Origin: Dyadobacter sp. CY347
GTDB lineage: Bacteria > Bacteroidota > Bacteroidia > Cytophagales > Spirosomataceae
Length of the DNA stretch: 64,000 nt
NCBI RefSeq assembly: GCF_021502655.1
Contig: NZ_JAKFFT010000004.1
Coordinates: 1,116,001 to 1,180,000, forward strand
Direction: 5' to 3'
Below, piece after piece: positions 1 through 8,723 of this stretch. Position 1 is the first letter of the stretch; each line of letters begins with the position of its first letter. The notes below the pieces were generated by a model. It had not been told where the DNA came from. It saw only the letters and a list, made by a program, of their open reading frames with translations, and did not search any database. Position numbers and translations under genes: made by a program.

Positions 1-1
1 T

Positions 2-217
2 GCCGATCCGAAGGCAGAAGTGATAGCCACCAGGCTCAACGAAACTTCTAAAATCGTTTTTTCTACAACATTAACCCAGGCCCCCTGGGGAAAATGGCAA
101 GATTGTCAAATTGAATCCGATCTTGAAAGCACAGTTCGCAAGCTTAAACAACAGCTGATGACAAGCAAAGTTTATCCATCGGGCATTACTTTATTGGCTT
201 ATAAACCATTACGATAA
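2..217 (+). CDS. C-terminal part of a DHFR/RibD-C family protein, internally deleted
   Basis: The frame is open from the window edge, so the true start lies outside; the GTG at 20 is only an internal codon. The text around IVFSTTLTQAPWG followed by a charged VRKLKQQ helix is typical of the middle of dihydrofolate-reductase-family (RibD C-terminal) proteins. The last residues, TSKVYPSGITLLAYKPLR, resemble the extreme C-terminus of the same family. The roughly 50-60 residues that normally lie between these segments (the glycine-rich strand and the PVVLGKGK-like loop) are absent, so the gene seems to carry an in-frame internal deletion and is probably not an active reductase. An intact relative sits at 36588-37196. 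Family call fairly sure; deletion inferred from remembered family layout. Confidence 0.6.
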   Translation, partial: ADPKAEVIATRLNETSKIVFSTTLTQAPWGKWQDCQIESDLESTVRKLKQQLMTSKVYPSGITLLAYKPLR

Positions 218-265
218 ATTAGCAATAACAAAAATCATTTCACCTAAGAAGTAATTTTAACAAGC

Positions 266-346
266 ATGGAAGATAAACAAAAACCTGTTTTAAGGGGGGT
301 TGCTACTATAAGCTTGTTTGCCGAAAATTTGCAGGTAAAGGTTTGA
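266..346 (+). pseudogene. N-terminal scrap of a VOC/glyoxalase-family gene
   Basis: A 26-codon frame starting at ATG 266 reads KPVLRGVATISLFAENLQ near its start. This matches the usual first beta-strand and helix of VOC (glyoxalase/bleomycin-resistance fold) proteins, which continue with a helix of the KxFYxxVFG type. Here a TGA follows almost at once and no frame continues the domain. The rest of 218-560 shows no gene. I read it as the 5' remnant of a VOC gene; an intact VOC gene is at 31309. The match is short, so confidence is modest. Confidence 0.4.
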
Positions 347-560
347 GCATCCTTTGATGATAGCATCCTGAACTCCAAACGGCTTATCAGTCCCCTCCGG
401 TTATCTCCTCGGATGTTCTGTAGAAGGAGCATTTTGAATTATTTTAGAAGACTGATATAAGGTTATATGAATGGTGCAAGTAAATCTAAGACAATGTGTT
501 ATATCTGTTTTTTGTACCTTGTGAATACAACGATGATTGTTGATAAATTCTGCACGTCAA

Positions 561-1388
561 ATGGAAGTAAAAACACACCTACTGCACCCGGCGCTCCATG
601 AATATGTACTTAACATATTGACGGTAGATTTGACGCTGATGGATGGAATTAGTGAGGTGGTGACACCCTTTCCGCCTTCGCCTTTTCAATCATTGATGTT
701 TTATTGCAATGATCCTGTATCGATGGGCCGTCCCGGGTCAGCAAACTTTGAAACGCAGCCACTTGTCCTGCTTACCGGGCCCCAGCTTTCCCGTGTAAAT
801 GTCAAAGTGCACCAACGTCTCAGGTCGATACGCGTTGACTTTCTGCCAGGCGCCATGTACCGCATCTTGAACGTTCCCATGCACGAGTTGGCTGATGGCG
901 GCTATGACGCACTAGACTTTTTTGATGCCGAGATGCGAAGAGTCAATGAACGCTTACAAAATCCAGGCACCATGGAGGAAGGTAAAAATATAGTCGAAGA
1001 ATTCCTTTTAAAAAGGGTAATCGGTCTTAGGAAGGCGTTGCCCTTTGATGCTGCCATTCGCGCACTCTTGGCAACTAATGGTGCAATGTCTATTGAGAAG
1101 ACAGCATCACTTTCCTGTCTGAGCTTAAAACAATTTGAAAGGACATGTAAAGAAAGAATAGGCATGAACCCGAAATTCTATGCTCGCATTTTAAAGTTTT
1201 CCAAAGCGTACAGGCTTCGGGAAGATTTCCCACAAATCAGCTGGTTACAAATAGCGCACGAGGCAGGATACTTCGATCAAATGCACATGATCAGGGACTT
1301 CAAGATCTTTGCCGGGGTAAATCCATCTATTATAGAGCAAGAACTGCTTTTAACCCCGCTGCGTATGCAAAAGGACATGCGTTACTAA
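561..1388 (+). CDS. AraC-family transcriptional regulator
   Basis: A 275-residue protein from ATG 561; an upstream TTG at 537 would add eight residues and is less attractive. The N-terminal two thirds form a ligand/sensor region of the DUF6597 type common in Bacteroidota AraC proteins. The C-terminal ~100 residues hold the two helix-turn-helix motifs: a first helix around SIEKTASLSCLSLKQFERTC and a second around IAHEAGYFDQMHMIRDFK, followed by the conserved G-x-N-P turn. It is a cytoplasmic DNA-binding regulator with no visible operon partner; the secreted metallopeptidase gene begins 64 bases downstream on the same strand and is a plausible target. The effector cannot be read from sequence. 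Confidence 0.85.
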   Translation: MEVKTHLLHPALHEYVLNILTVDLTLMDGISEVVTPFPPSPFQSLMFYCNDPVSMGRPGSANFETQPLVLLTGPQLSRVNVKVHQRLRSIRVDFLPGAMYRILNVPMHELADGGYDALDFFDAEMRRVNERLQNPGTMEEGKNIVEEFLLKRVIGLRKALPFDAAIRALLATNGAMSIEKTASLSCLSLKQFERTCKERIGMNPKFYARILKFSKAYRLREDFPQISWLQIAHEAGYFDQMHMIRDFKIFAGVNPSIIEQELLLTPLRMQKDMRY

Positions 1389-1452
1389 GAAAATGTCGAT
1401 TTTGTACTAGGCACAGGGTCAACTTGCAAGATAGATTTGTGACAAAAAGATC

Positions 1453-2364
1453 ATGAAAACATCTCAACTGGCATTATTTATCGCGTGCATTCTTCTCATT
1501 TGCAATCATGTAAATGCACAGTCTTATGAAGGCCTGACGCATTTGAAAGGATTTAAAACAGATACTTATTACAGTAGCGGGTCAGAAGCAAAGGCAAGAC
1601 GCATGGCCCAGCAACTCGATAACGTGCAAGCATTCTACACCGAGCTGTTACATTTTACGCCAACAGTAACCCTTCTAATACTCTCTCCGGGTGATTGGAA
1701 AAACTTCACCAAATTCCCTTTTTATGGTATGCCACATTATACCAGCGATAAAACGCTGATAGTAGCTGCCGAAAACAATGATCATTGGAAAAGCATGGTT
1801 CCAGCTACTGACAAAATTCCAGCCGCATATGCCGGGCCCGTTAAAGAAGCCTATTCAGATAAGAATGGTGGGCTGAATATGGAGCCATTCTTTGACTTGC
1901 TGGCAATCCATGAACTAGGGCATGCCTACCATAATCAGGGCGGTTTGGTCATGCAGCGTAGGTGGATGGGCGAGTTGTTCCCAAATATTTTGCTTCATAC
2001 TTACATTGCTGAAAAGGAGCCTAAGCTTTTGAATGCGCTGACTACCTTTCCTAAAATGGTCGTTTCAACCACTGACAGGTCTACTTTGAAATATACCACA
2101 CTGCAAGAGCTGGAAACAAATTATAATCAGATAGGCCCGAATTACCCCCAAAACTATGGTTGGTACCAGTGCCGCTGGCATATTGCCGCCGGTGAAATCT
2201 ACGACGCAAGCAACACTGACGGCCTTAAAAACTTATGGAACACGCTAAAGACCCAAAGGGAGATTTTAGGTGATCTCGAATTAGCTGAATTACTGAGTAA
2301 AAAAGCGCATAAAAGCGTTGCAGATGTCCAGCTGAATTGGGACAAAGCAGATTCCAGGCCCTAG
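1453..2364 (+). CDS. Secreted HExxH zinc metallopeptidase-like protein
   Basis: A 303-residue protein with a clear signal peptide (MKTSQLALFIACILLICNHV, cleavage after VNA-Q). Residues ~153-157 read HELGH, an HExxH zinc-binding and catalytic motif, followed by AYHNQGG. A glutamate about 20 residues later (WMGELF) could be the third zinc ligand of a gluzincin. The rest of the chain resembles uncharacterised Bacteroidota secreted peptidases, not a named family. It probably acts in the periplasm or outside the cell. Substrate unknown. A second, unrelated secreted HExxH protein is encoded at 40143. Confidence 0.7.
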   Translation: MKTSQLALFIACILLICNHVNAQSYEGLTHLKGFKTDTYYSSGSEAKARRMAQQLDNVQAFYTELLHFTPTVTLLILSPGDWKNFTKFPFYGMPHYTSDKTLIVAAENNDHWKSMVPATDKIPAAYAGPVKEAYSDKNGGLNMEPFFDLLAIHELGHAYHNQGGLVMQRRWMGELFPNILLHTYIAEKEPKLLNALTTFPKMVVSTTDRSTLKYTTLQELETNYNQIGPNYPQNYGWYQCRWHIAAGEIYDASNTDGLKNLWNTLKTQREILGDLELAELLSKKAHKSVADVQLNWDKADSRP

Positions 2365-2398
2365 CTACTAAGAAGATGAGTGTGCCGCACTTAGGAAC

Positions 2399-2468
2399 CG
2401 AATGAGCCGATTGGTACATTCCCATCTTGCTGAAAGGACGTCATGATTACACCGGTAGTTGAGACTAT
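2399..2468 (-). pseudogene. 3'-end scrap of a DHFR-family gene (repeat of 36596-36665)
   Basis: Seventy bases here align without gaps to the 3' end of the intact DHFR-family gene at 36596-36665, with about 64 identities by hand count. On the minus strand the segment encodes VSTTGVIMTSFQQDGNVPIG, the equivalent of the last ~24 residues of that protein. No upstream part of the gene follows. The surrounding 2365-2767 interval holds no other gene I can support; an open plus-strand stretch at about 2458-2560 is unrecognised. This is a gene fossil or a partial duplication. Confidence 0.7.
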
Positions 2469-2767
2469 TTATGGTGACTTAGCATATGCCTACGAACAAA
2501 GCAACGGTATTTTCCGTACTTCGTTTCTTACAAACGGCGTCGTTGTGAGTAAATTTTAGCTCTCATTGTATTTGTGGACCTGAATTAATGGAGCGCATGA
2601 CAATGTTTAGGCTTGGGAATGGATTTGGCAAACCTTATAAATTGAGTCAGCGCCTCCGATTAGGATGGTTATCGTAGTCATTACGGATGAGTCCTAAGGT
2701 GTCAGTCTCCGAACTTCGTTGTTCAATAATTGATTTACATAGAAATAAGTTAAAGCAGATATCTGTT

Positions 2768-2989
2768 ATGTTCAAACTCATAAAGCTCGTCACTAAGGCA
2801 GGGAAGATCTCTATTTCGTACTTTTTTGTGATTGTGTTTATAATTTTTTTATGGGCTTTCCTTTCAACTGAGTCATTTAATTGGAATGACTTTGGATTAT
2901 TCATGCTCATACTCACCGGTTGCGCGGTGATTTTTTGGGCAGTTTTCAAAATTTTGCAAATGATTGCCAGCCTTGGAGATGAAAATTAA
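2768..2989 (+). CDS. Small two-helix membrane protein of unknown function
   Basis: From ATG 2768 the frame gives about 73 residues with two strongly hydrophobic segments (around ISYFFVIVFIIFLWAFL and FGLFMLILTGCAVIFWAVF) separated by a short polar loop, ending in GDEN. An in-frame ATG at 2687 would add 27 residues without an evident signal. The AT-rich base use differs from the flanking genes, which may mean transfer or low expression. No family recognised. An almost equally long minus-strand frame covers the same bases but reads less like protein. Confidence 0.45.
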   Translation: MFKLIKLVTKAGKISISYFFVIVFIIFLWAFLSTESFNWNDFGLFMLILTGCAVIFWAVFKILQMIASLGDEN

Positions 2990-3159
2990 TTGCTTAGTAA
3001 GTAGACTTTTCCCACCAATCTCAATTCTTAATTAGCGTCGGGTCTCTATAACACTTACCACATTTTACTAGCAAAACTTTTGACTCGTGACCCATAAGGA
3101 AGAGATCGAGCCAGATGCCGCAATTTTGATGGGATACCTCTTTTATATTCAAGCTAATA

Positions 3160-3375
3160 ATGAAGAGATGTAAATTTCTGGCATTTTTATTAATATATCA
3201 ATTTCTTGCTTCCTGTGAGAAAAATCGCCCGGAAGTCAGAGAGATTTATGAAAAGAATAGCCGGAGTACGGATGAAATCCGTGAGATGTTCAAAATTAAG
3301 AGTCAACCCACTCTATATAAAATACTAAAATATAGTGGTGTTGACGTGAAAGGTTTCTTGAAGAAGAAACGATAA
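3160..3375 (+). CDS. Lipoprotein-leader ORF carrying a helix-turn-helix-like segment
   Basis: A 71-residue frame. Residues 1-19 look like a lipoprotein signal: basic start, hydrophobic run, LASC lipobox. Residues ~25-70 instead look like a small DNA-binding helix-turn-helix of the transposase/resolvase kind, with the pattern E-I-x-x-M-F-x-I-K-S followed by T-L-Y-K-I-L-K-x-x-G-V and a basic tail FLKKKR. An exported lipoprotein and a DNA-binding tail are an unlikely pair, so this may be a fusion scar, or the tail may be something else. AT-rich. Function unknown. Confidence 0.4.
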   Translation: MKRCKFLAFLLIYQFLASCEKNRPEVREIYEKNSRSTDEIREMFKIKSQPTLYKILKYSGVDVKGFLKKKR

Positions 3376-3449
3376 TACAATAACTATTCCTACGGCGGCA
3401 TGGCCGACGAGGCCGCTGCCATACAATCTTTTAATTTAACCTGTTAAAG

Positions 3450-6419
3450 ATGAGATTTAGAGAATTTTATAGGGAATACATATTGCAGAAAGGGTACCTT
3501 TTTGCTTATTGTTTACTATTTAATTTCTCTGCCGTTGGGCAAACAGCCCCTGTAGTGCTGACTGACAGCGCCCATTCCCAACCTTTATCTCTGACCACCG
3601 CTCAGTGGAAGTTTCACCCCGGGGACGATCCTGAATGGGCCAGTCCAACCTTTACAGACAGCAGTTGGGAAATTCTTGCCGGAACCAATTTCGGAACAGG
3701 AAAATACTCCAGGGTTGAAATACCAAAAAGCTGGACTGGCTTTGGCTGGTTTCGGTTATGGGTCAAAAAGCAAAAGCCGGAATTAACCAACAGCTGGGGC
3801 CTGAAACTTAACCACGACGCAGCCTCCGAAACGTACTTGGATGGTAAAAAAATCGTGTCTTTTGGTAAACTTGGCCATTCGGCAACAACGATGCAATCCG
3901 TACGGGAGCCATACGTGGCCATCCCGCTGGCCATTACAGATACCCTTCCACACCTTATAGCGATCAGATTCAGTAACTACGAGGCATTCTATCCGAATTT
4001 TATTGGATTTGATGCACAGCTCCAGGATCTGCACCAGCTGAACAGCCAGCAGAAGGCAGATCAACGTTTTATGGATCAACTCCTTATGAGTGTGGCGGCA
4101 GCATGTACCCTTGCGCTGCTGCATCTGCTATTGTTTGCATTCTACCCCAAACAGCGGATCCACCTTTATTATGTCTTATATGTTTCCATGCTTGCGCTGG
4201 GGCTTTATGCCCGGCACCAGACCATAGTCACGACCGATCCAGCCATGCAGGTGTTTTATACCAAAGTGTTTTTATGCTTTGTTACGATGCACCTTGCCTT
4301 TGGCGCATTGCTGCTTTATGCTGCGGGATATAGCAAATTATCCCGCGGCAGGATCATTGCGCTTTTTGCAATTTCAATTCCCGTCACTGTCTTGATCGTT
4401 TGTAACTGGTATGAGCTTTGGTTTGACAAAACCTTAAACGATTACCATAATTTATATCAGCTGCTATTTATCCTGGTCTTCTACACTGATGCATTTGTTG
4501 CGGTTCTTAGAGAAATCAAGAGAGGCAATCAAACGCTGTGGTTGATTGCCGCAGGCATGATCCTGCATTTTGTGTCCGGTATCCTGATCGGTGCCGACGT
4601 TTTTGGATGGTTTACGCTGAAAGAAATTATGCTTGCATTTGCCTGGGGTAACCTGGTCATGCCCGCGCTCTTCACTGTTTACCTGGCGTTAGAAGTGGCT
4701 GGAAACAATCGGTCTCTCGCAAGGCAGCTCATCGAAACCCGTGACCTGGCAGCCGCCAACTTAGCGCAGGAGCATGAGAAACAGCGGCTAATTGTTGCGC
4801 ATGCCAACGAGCTGGAGGAAACTGTTTTCGAGCGAACCGCGCAGGTACGAGAACAAGCCGACCGGTTGCAACAGATGGATGCGGCCAAATCGCGCTTTTT
4901 TATCAATCTCACGCATGAGTTCAAAACCCCGCTTTCCCTGATCATCAATCCTGCCAGGGAATTATTGAATAACCCTGATACGCCGATTATTAAGCAATAT
5001 GCCGGATATATCCTGCAAAACAGTAACCGCCTATTACAACTTATCAATCAATTGCTAGATTTGGGACGGTTAGAATCCGGACAGGTTGAATTGGAGAGCA
5101 AACCCATCGACATTGTTGAAATGCTAGGGATTCAAGTAGCTCAGTTTGATTCCTTGGCAACGAACCAAAATATCCGGCTTGATTTCTTTACCGAAATAAC
5201 TTCCCTTATTATCGATGAAGATGCCGATAAGTTGGAGAAAATCTTGCAAAACCTGATCAGTAATGCGATCAAGTTTAGTCATAAGGATAGTCAGGTGAAG
5301 ATTTTCTTCAAACTGCTGGCTGACGAGCAGTATGAGATCAGGGTGGAAGACCAGGGTATTGGTATTCCGGAAGAAAAACTACCATTTATTTTCGACCGAT
5401 TTTATCAGGTCGACAGCAGCGACACCCGAACCAGGGAAGGTGCGGGGATAGGGTTGGCTCTTGTCAAGGAGCTGGTAACCTTGCTTGGAGGAAGTATTGC
5501 GGTGGAAAGTTCCGAAGCAAACAGCAGCGTATTTTCCGTCCGTCTGCCTTACCACCTGAGCAAGGATGCTTCTGAACCAATACCTTACCCGGAAACTTCT
5601 GCTACTTATGTGAAAGAAAATATGGAAGTCGTTGGGACCCACTCCACAGGCTCATTACCCGTGATCCTGCTCATAGAAGACAATAAACAACTCAGCGAAT
5701 TTATAATTACAACTTTGTCCAAAAAATATTCAGTTCTGACGGCAGAAGACGGGCAAACCGGGATTGACCTTGCTTTAAAGGAGATCCCTGCAATAGTCAT
5801 TACGGATTTGATGATGCCGATTAAAAATGGATACCAGGTGTGTGCTGAACTGAAAGCAGATGAGCGTAGCAGCCATATTCCCATTATCATGCTCACTGCG
5901 AAGGCCGATCAGGACAGCCGGATTCATGGCCTTGAAACAGGCGCGGATGCATATCTGAGCAAGCCTTTCGATAACCGGGAATTACAGGCGGTGATCGAAA
6001 ACCTGCTGCGACAGCGTGAGGCTTTGCAGGAGAAATACAGTCAAAACTATCGTTGGCTGACCCATTCGGAAGAATTGCCTTCTGTAGAAAAAGCATTTCT
6101 TGACAAAATCAGGACCGTTATTGAAGAAAATCTGGACGATGAGCAAATCAGCACGGATTGGTTTGGCAGACAGGTTGGCCTGAGCCGGGCACAATTACAC
6201 CGTAAATTAAAAGCGCTCATTAATCAAAGTCCGGGAGAGTTTGTCCGGAGCATCCGAATGCAGAAAGCTCACGAACTTTTGCAAAACAAAGTTGGGACTA
6301 TCGCTGAAATCTCATACATGGTCGGTTACAGCAATCCGGCCAATTTCTCAACCAGCTTTTCCAAACATTTCGGCTATCCACCAAGCTCGGCAGGCATTGA
6401 AAATGGTCGAGGTTCATAA
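3450..6419 (+). CDS. Hybrid sensor histidine kinase/response regulator with AraC output domain
   Basis: A 989-residue one-protein two-component system. Order: signal peptide; extracellular beta-sandwich-like region (~30-190); 7TMR-DISM-type membrane block (~210-410); coiled coil (~425-475); HisKA with the phospho-accepting His ~489 in HEFKTPLSLI; HATPase with the N box NLISNAIKFSH, G1 DQGIGIPEEKL and G2 GAGIGLALV; receiver with phospho-acceptor Asp ~786 (ITDLMMP) and conserved Lys in LSKPFD; C-terminal AraC-type double helix-turn-helix ending near HFGYPPSS. The membrane sensor should phosphorylate its own receiver and control DNA binding. Such proteins often regulate neighbouring genes; the cupin gene 109 bases downstream is a candidate target. 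Signal unknown. Complete, no broken motif seen. Confidence 0.9.
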   Translation: MRFREFYREYILQKGYLFAYCLLFNFSAVGQTAPVVLTDSAHSQPLSLTTAQWKFHPGDDPEWASPTFTDSSWEILAGTNFGTGKYSRVEIPKSWTGFGWFRLWVKKQKPELTNSWGLKLNHDAASETYLDGKKIVSFGKLGHSATTMQSVREPYVAIPLAITDTLPHLIAIRFSNYEAFYPNFIGFDAQLQDLHQLNSQQKADQRFMDQLLMSVAAACTLALLHLLLFAFYPKQRIHLYYVLYVSMLALGLYARHQTIVTTDPAMQVFYTKVFLCFVTMHLAFGALLLYAAGYSKLSRGRIIALFAISIPVTVLIVCNWYELWFDKTLNDYHNLYQLLFILVFYTDAFVAVLREIKRGNQTLWLIAAGMILHFVSGILIGADVFGWFTLKEIMLAFAWGNLVMPALFTVYLALEVAGNNRSLARQLIETRDLAAANLAQEHEKQRLIVAHANELEETVFERTAQVREQADRLQQMDAAKSRFFINLTHEFKTPLSLIINPARELLNNPDTPIIKQYAGYILQNSNRLLQLINQLLDLGRLESGQVELESKPIDIVEMLGIQVAQFDSLATNQNIRLDFFTEITSLIIDEDADKLEKILQNLISNAIKFSHKDSQVKIFFKLLADEQYEIRVEDQGIGIPEEKLPFIFDRFYQVDSSDTRTREGAGIGLALVKELVTLLGGSIAVESSEANSSVFSVRLPYHLSKDASEPIPYPETSATYVKENMEVVGTHSTGSLPVILLIEDNKQLSEFIITTLSKKYSVLTAEDGQTGIDLALKEIPAIVITDLMMPIKNGYQVCAELKADERSSHIPIIMLTAKADQDSRIHGLETGADAYLSKPFDNRELQAVIENLLRQREALQEKYSQNYRWLTHSEELPSVEKAFLDKIRTVIEENLDDEQISTDWFGRQVGLSRAQLHRKLKALINQSPGEFVRSIRMQKAHELLQNKVGTIAEISYMVGYSNPANFSTSFSKHFGYPPSSAGIENGRGS

Positions 6420-6527
6420 TCAGCCACTTTTGAGACAACTTCAAACACATTCACAACAATTTCAAAGACCGTTTTGATAAATCGCCCATAGTTTTGGATG
6501 ATCAATTACATACTTAACGGTTCTATA

Positions 6528-7088
6528 ATGAAAAGAAGCAATTTCATTCTGTCGGCCTTCCTGGCGCTGCCTGGCCTGTCCTTCGCAAAATCCCTGATCC
6601 CGAAAACGAAACCCGCCGAGAAACGCCCTGCCGCGGGGTTTTTTATCAAGGCAAATGAAACCCGCTTTGACGGACAGCAACGATCCATGCAAAATGACTT
6701 GCTCAGATGTGTAATATCGTCCGACGATAGTCAGACCGGATTGCTATTCGGAACTACCATGCCGGGGGCGCTTCAAGGAAAAGGAGGGCCGCCCCTGCAC
6801 ATCCACAAAGATCAGGACGAAATCTTTTTTGTGGTCTCTGGAAAATTTCTTATTCAGATCGACGACCATGTTTATACTGCCAATACAGGTGACGCAGCAT
6901 TTATACCCAGGGGCACAAAGCATACGTTCGCTAATCCGGTTGAAAACAACCCAGGTTCTCTGATGTCCATTCATCTTCCAGGAAGCAAGGAAATGGAAGG
7001 CTACTTCAAAACGATAGCATCGGGGAAATTCCCGGAAAGCTCCGGTGCCGATCTTTCCGAAGTGGGTGCTCCAATCAAACTTGACTAA
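6528..7088 (+). CDS. Exported cupin-domain protein
   Basis: About 186 residues from ATG 6528, chosen because it gives a proper signal peptide (basic KRSN start, hydrophobic core, cleavage near SFA-KS); ATG 6498 would add ten residues in front. The cupin barrel is clear: motif 1 around GPPLHIHKDQDEIFFVVSG holds the His-x-His and Glu metal ligands, and motif 2 around IPRGTKHTFAN holds the last His. It is a single-domain cupin of the quercetinase-like or storage-cupin style. Enzymatic role unknown. It lies just downstream of the hybrid kinase gene on the same strand. Confidence 0.75.
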   Translation: MKRSNFILSAFLALPGLSFAKSLIPKTKPAEKRPAAGFFIKANETRFDGQQRSMQNDLLRCVISSDDSQTGLLFGTTMPGALQGKGGPPLHIHKDQDEIFFVVSGKFLIQIDDHVYTANTGDAAFIPRGTKHTFANPVENNPGSLMSIHLPGSKEMEGYFKTIASGKFPESSGADLSEVGAPIKLD

Positions 7089-7324
7089 ATTACTTCTGCC
7101 TATTCAACAACCTTCTTGATGTGACATCAACCAGATATAACATGTAGTTCACCGTCGCCATCCTCATGTAGTTATAATTTCGGATCCTTTTATAGATTGA
7201 TACATAAGGTGTTATCTATTGATATCACCCATGCAGCACTACACTTTGAATAGATGACTTATTAAAAAAATTAAAAACCATTTGGATACTATCAACTATT
7301 TTTGGACAACACTACCTCATAAAA

Positions 7325-7726
7325 ATGGATTACCTTAAAACTTTCTCTGTTGTTGTCGGCATCCTGGTGATTTATGCGGTTCCATGTTTTCTTGCACACT
7401 TCCTGGATTTTGGGTGGAAGTTTGCTACGGGAGACTGGTTGCACCAGGATTTAAAATTGATAAAAAAGTTGAGGTCTGGCTTTTTTCATAAAGCCCTTAT
7501 CTTTTTTGTTTTGGCAATAATTCTTTATGGAGGGGTAAGGGAAATCCTGCAAATTATCCCAGAAACATGGGGATATTTAAATAAAACGGGTCAGTTGCAG
7601 CCATATCGGAGGCCAATCGCCAGTATTGTGTCCATCATACTCTCGGCAATAATCATGGGTGGCTTCGGTGCCAGTGAAAGTAATTTTGCAGACAAAAATT
7701 CACCACCATGGCGGGGACCTCAATGA
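7325..7726 (+). CDS. Membrane protein of unknown function
   Basis: A 133-residue protein with three predicted membrane helices: residues ~8-27, ~58-76 and ~98-116, the last ending in a glycine-rich turn. A basic amphipathic stretch (LKLIKKLRSGFFHK) separates the first two. The C-terminal tail is short and hydrophilic. No family recognised and no clear operon partner. Bases 7089-7324 upstream hold no gene. Confidence 0.5.
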   Translation: MDYLKTFSVVVGILVIYAVPCFLAHFLDFGWKFATGDWLHQDLKLIKKLRSGFFHKALIFFVLAIILYGGVREILQIIPETWGYLNKTGQLQPYRRPIASIVSIILSAIIMGGFGASESNFADKNSPPWRGPQ

Positions 7727-7859
7727 TGATTGACTTTACCGTTAGGCCAGTTATACATTAAAAAAACCCATTCAGCCGCAGCATATTGATATCCAAATAT
7801 CAAATAAACAGACCGATGCTTAGATGGCATTGATTGCTTACAAAAACACAGCTTAAAAA

Positions 7860-7994
7860 CTACTCCACAGCCAGCCGCATGCAGGAACTTGAATCCCTTG
7901 GAAAGGTCTGGGTATCAGGCAGAGGGTGAAGCGTGTCACCTCCGAACCAATTATTGGACTGCTTTACCGTGTCTATCCTTTCTACTTTTTCCAT
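7860..7994 (-). pseudogene. N-terminal remnant of an AraC-family regulator
   Basis: A 44-codon minus-strand frame begins MEKVERIDTVKQ and continues to GGDTLHPLP. This is the typical opening of Bacteroidota AraC regulators (…IDTVxQYNxxxGxETLHPLVSV). After ~25 residues similarity is lost and a TAG follows. It sits upstream of, and divergent to, the cyclophilin-like/acetyltransferase/cupin cluster at 8158, exactly where such a regulator is often found. I infer that the cluster's own divergent AraC gene was deleted except for its first codons. The rest of 7727-8157 shows nothing else I recognise. Confidence 0.5.
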
Positions 7995-8157
7995 ATTCCT
8001 GAAAATAATATTTCAACTATAGTCATCCCGCAGCCTGCATATTCTTATCGAATACCAAATCCGTTAAAGTGGTAAATAAATCAGTATTCTATATAAAAAT
8101 CTAAGGTTCATTGGATCGAACTTTGCTATATAAAACTGGCCGACAAAACATACGATT

Positions 8158-8712
8158 GTGAAAGCTATACTTTGCATACTGCTCCTTAGCGTGACAGCGA
8201 CAAATGCACAAACAATGATGGTGCGGATCTCTGAAATTGAGATCCTGCCGGAATACCTGGCCGAATATAATGCCATCCTGAAAGAAGAATCGGCCACTCC
8301 CAATCCCAATGTGAAGAACAACAATGAAAACACCAGTGATACGATGGGCAACCAGCTGAAAATCAAGATCGGTTCAAAATTGTTTCATGCAACGCTCCTT
8401 GATAATGAAACGGTACACGCATTTAAAGCAAGGCTACCGCTTACAATTTCGATGAGCGAGTTAAACGGAAATGAGAAGCTCTATAATTTCCCTGCAAACC
8501 TGCCGACCAATGCATCCAACCCTAAAACGATAAATACGGGTGATTTAATGATTTACAGTTCAAATGTGCTGGTACTATTTTACAAAAGCTTTGCAACATC
8601 ATATTCATACACCAGGCTGGGAAGAATAGCAGACCCTACCGGGCTGGAAGCCGCGTTAACAGCATCGGCTGCCGGTTCCGGAAATGTGACGGTAACATTT
8701 GAAATGGAGTAA
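8158..8712 (+). CDS. Fusion of a monooxygenase (ABM) N-terminus to a cyclophilin-like domain
   Basis: A GTG-started 184-residue frame with a signal peptide (cleavage near TNA-Q). Residues ~21-45 (MVRISEIEILPEYLAEYN) are the first strand and helix of an exported antibiotic-biosynthesis-monooxygenase (ABM) protein. From about residue 48 the chain becomes a cyclophilin-like fold: the low-complexity asparagine linker, then LKIKIGSKLFHATLLDNETV, the LPTNASNP loop, and YTRLGRIADPTGLEAAL near the end. The ABM domain is otherwise missing. The likely history is an in-frame deletion between two adjacent exported genes, leaving a secreted cyclophilin-like protein with a borrowed leader. It heads a same-strand cluster (12 bases to the next gene). 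Confidence 0.65.
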   Translation: MKAILCILLLSVTATNAQTMMVRISEIEILPEYLAEYNAILKEESATPNPNVKNNNENTSDTMGNQLKIKIGSKLFHATLLDNETVHAFKARLPLTISMSELNGNEKLYNFPANLPTNASNPKTINTGDLMIYSSNVLVLFYKSFATSYSYTRLGRIADPTGLEAALTASAAGSGNVTVTFEME

Positions 8713-8723
8713 AAAACGAAACT

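Noticed and set aside
2458..2560. Plus-strand open stretch ending FLTNGVVVSKF
   Set aside because: Protein-like, but starts inside the DHFR repeat, has no start codon and no recognised family.
2647..2949. Minus-strand 100-codon frame opposite the small membrane protein
   Set aside because: The plus strand gives two clean membrane helices; the minus translation is low complexity and lacks a motif.
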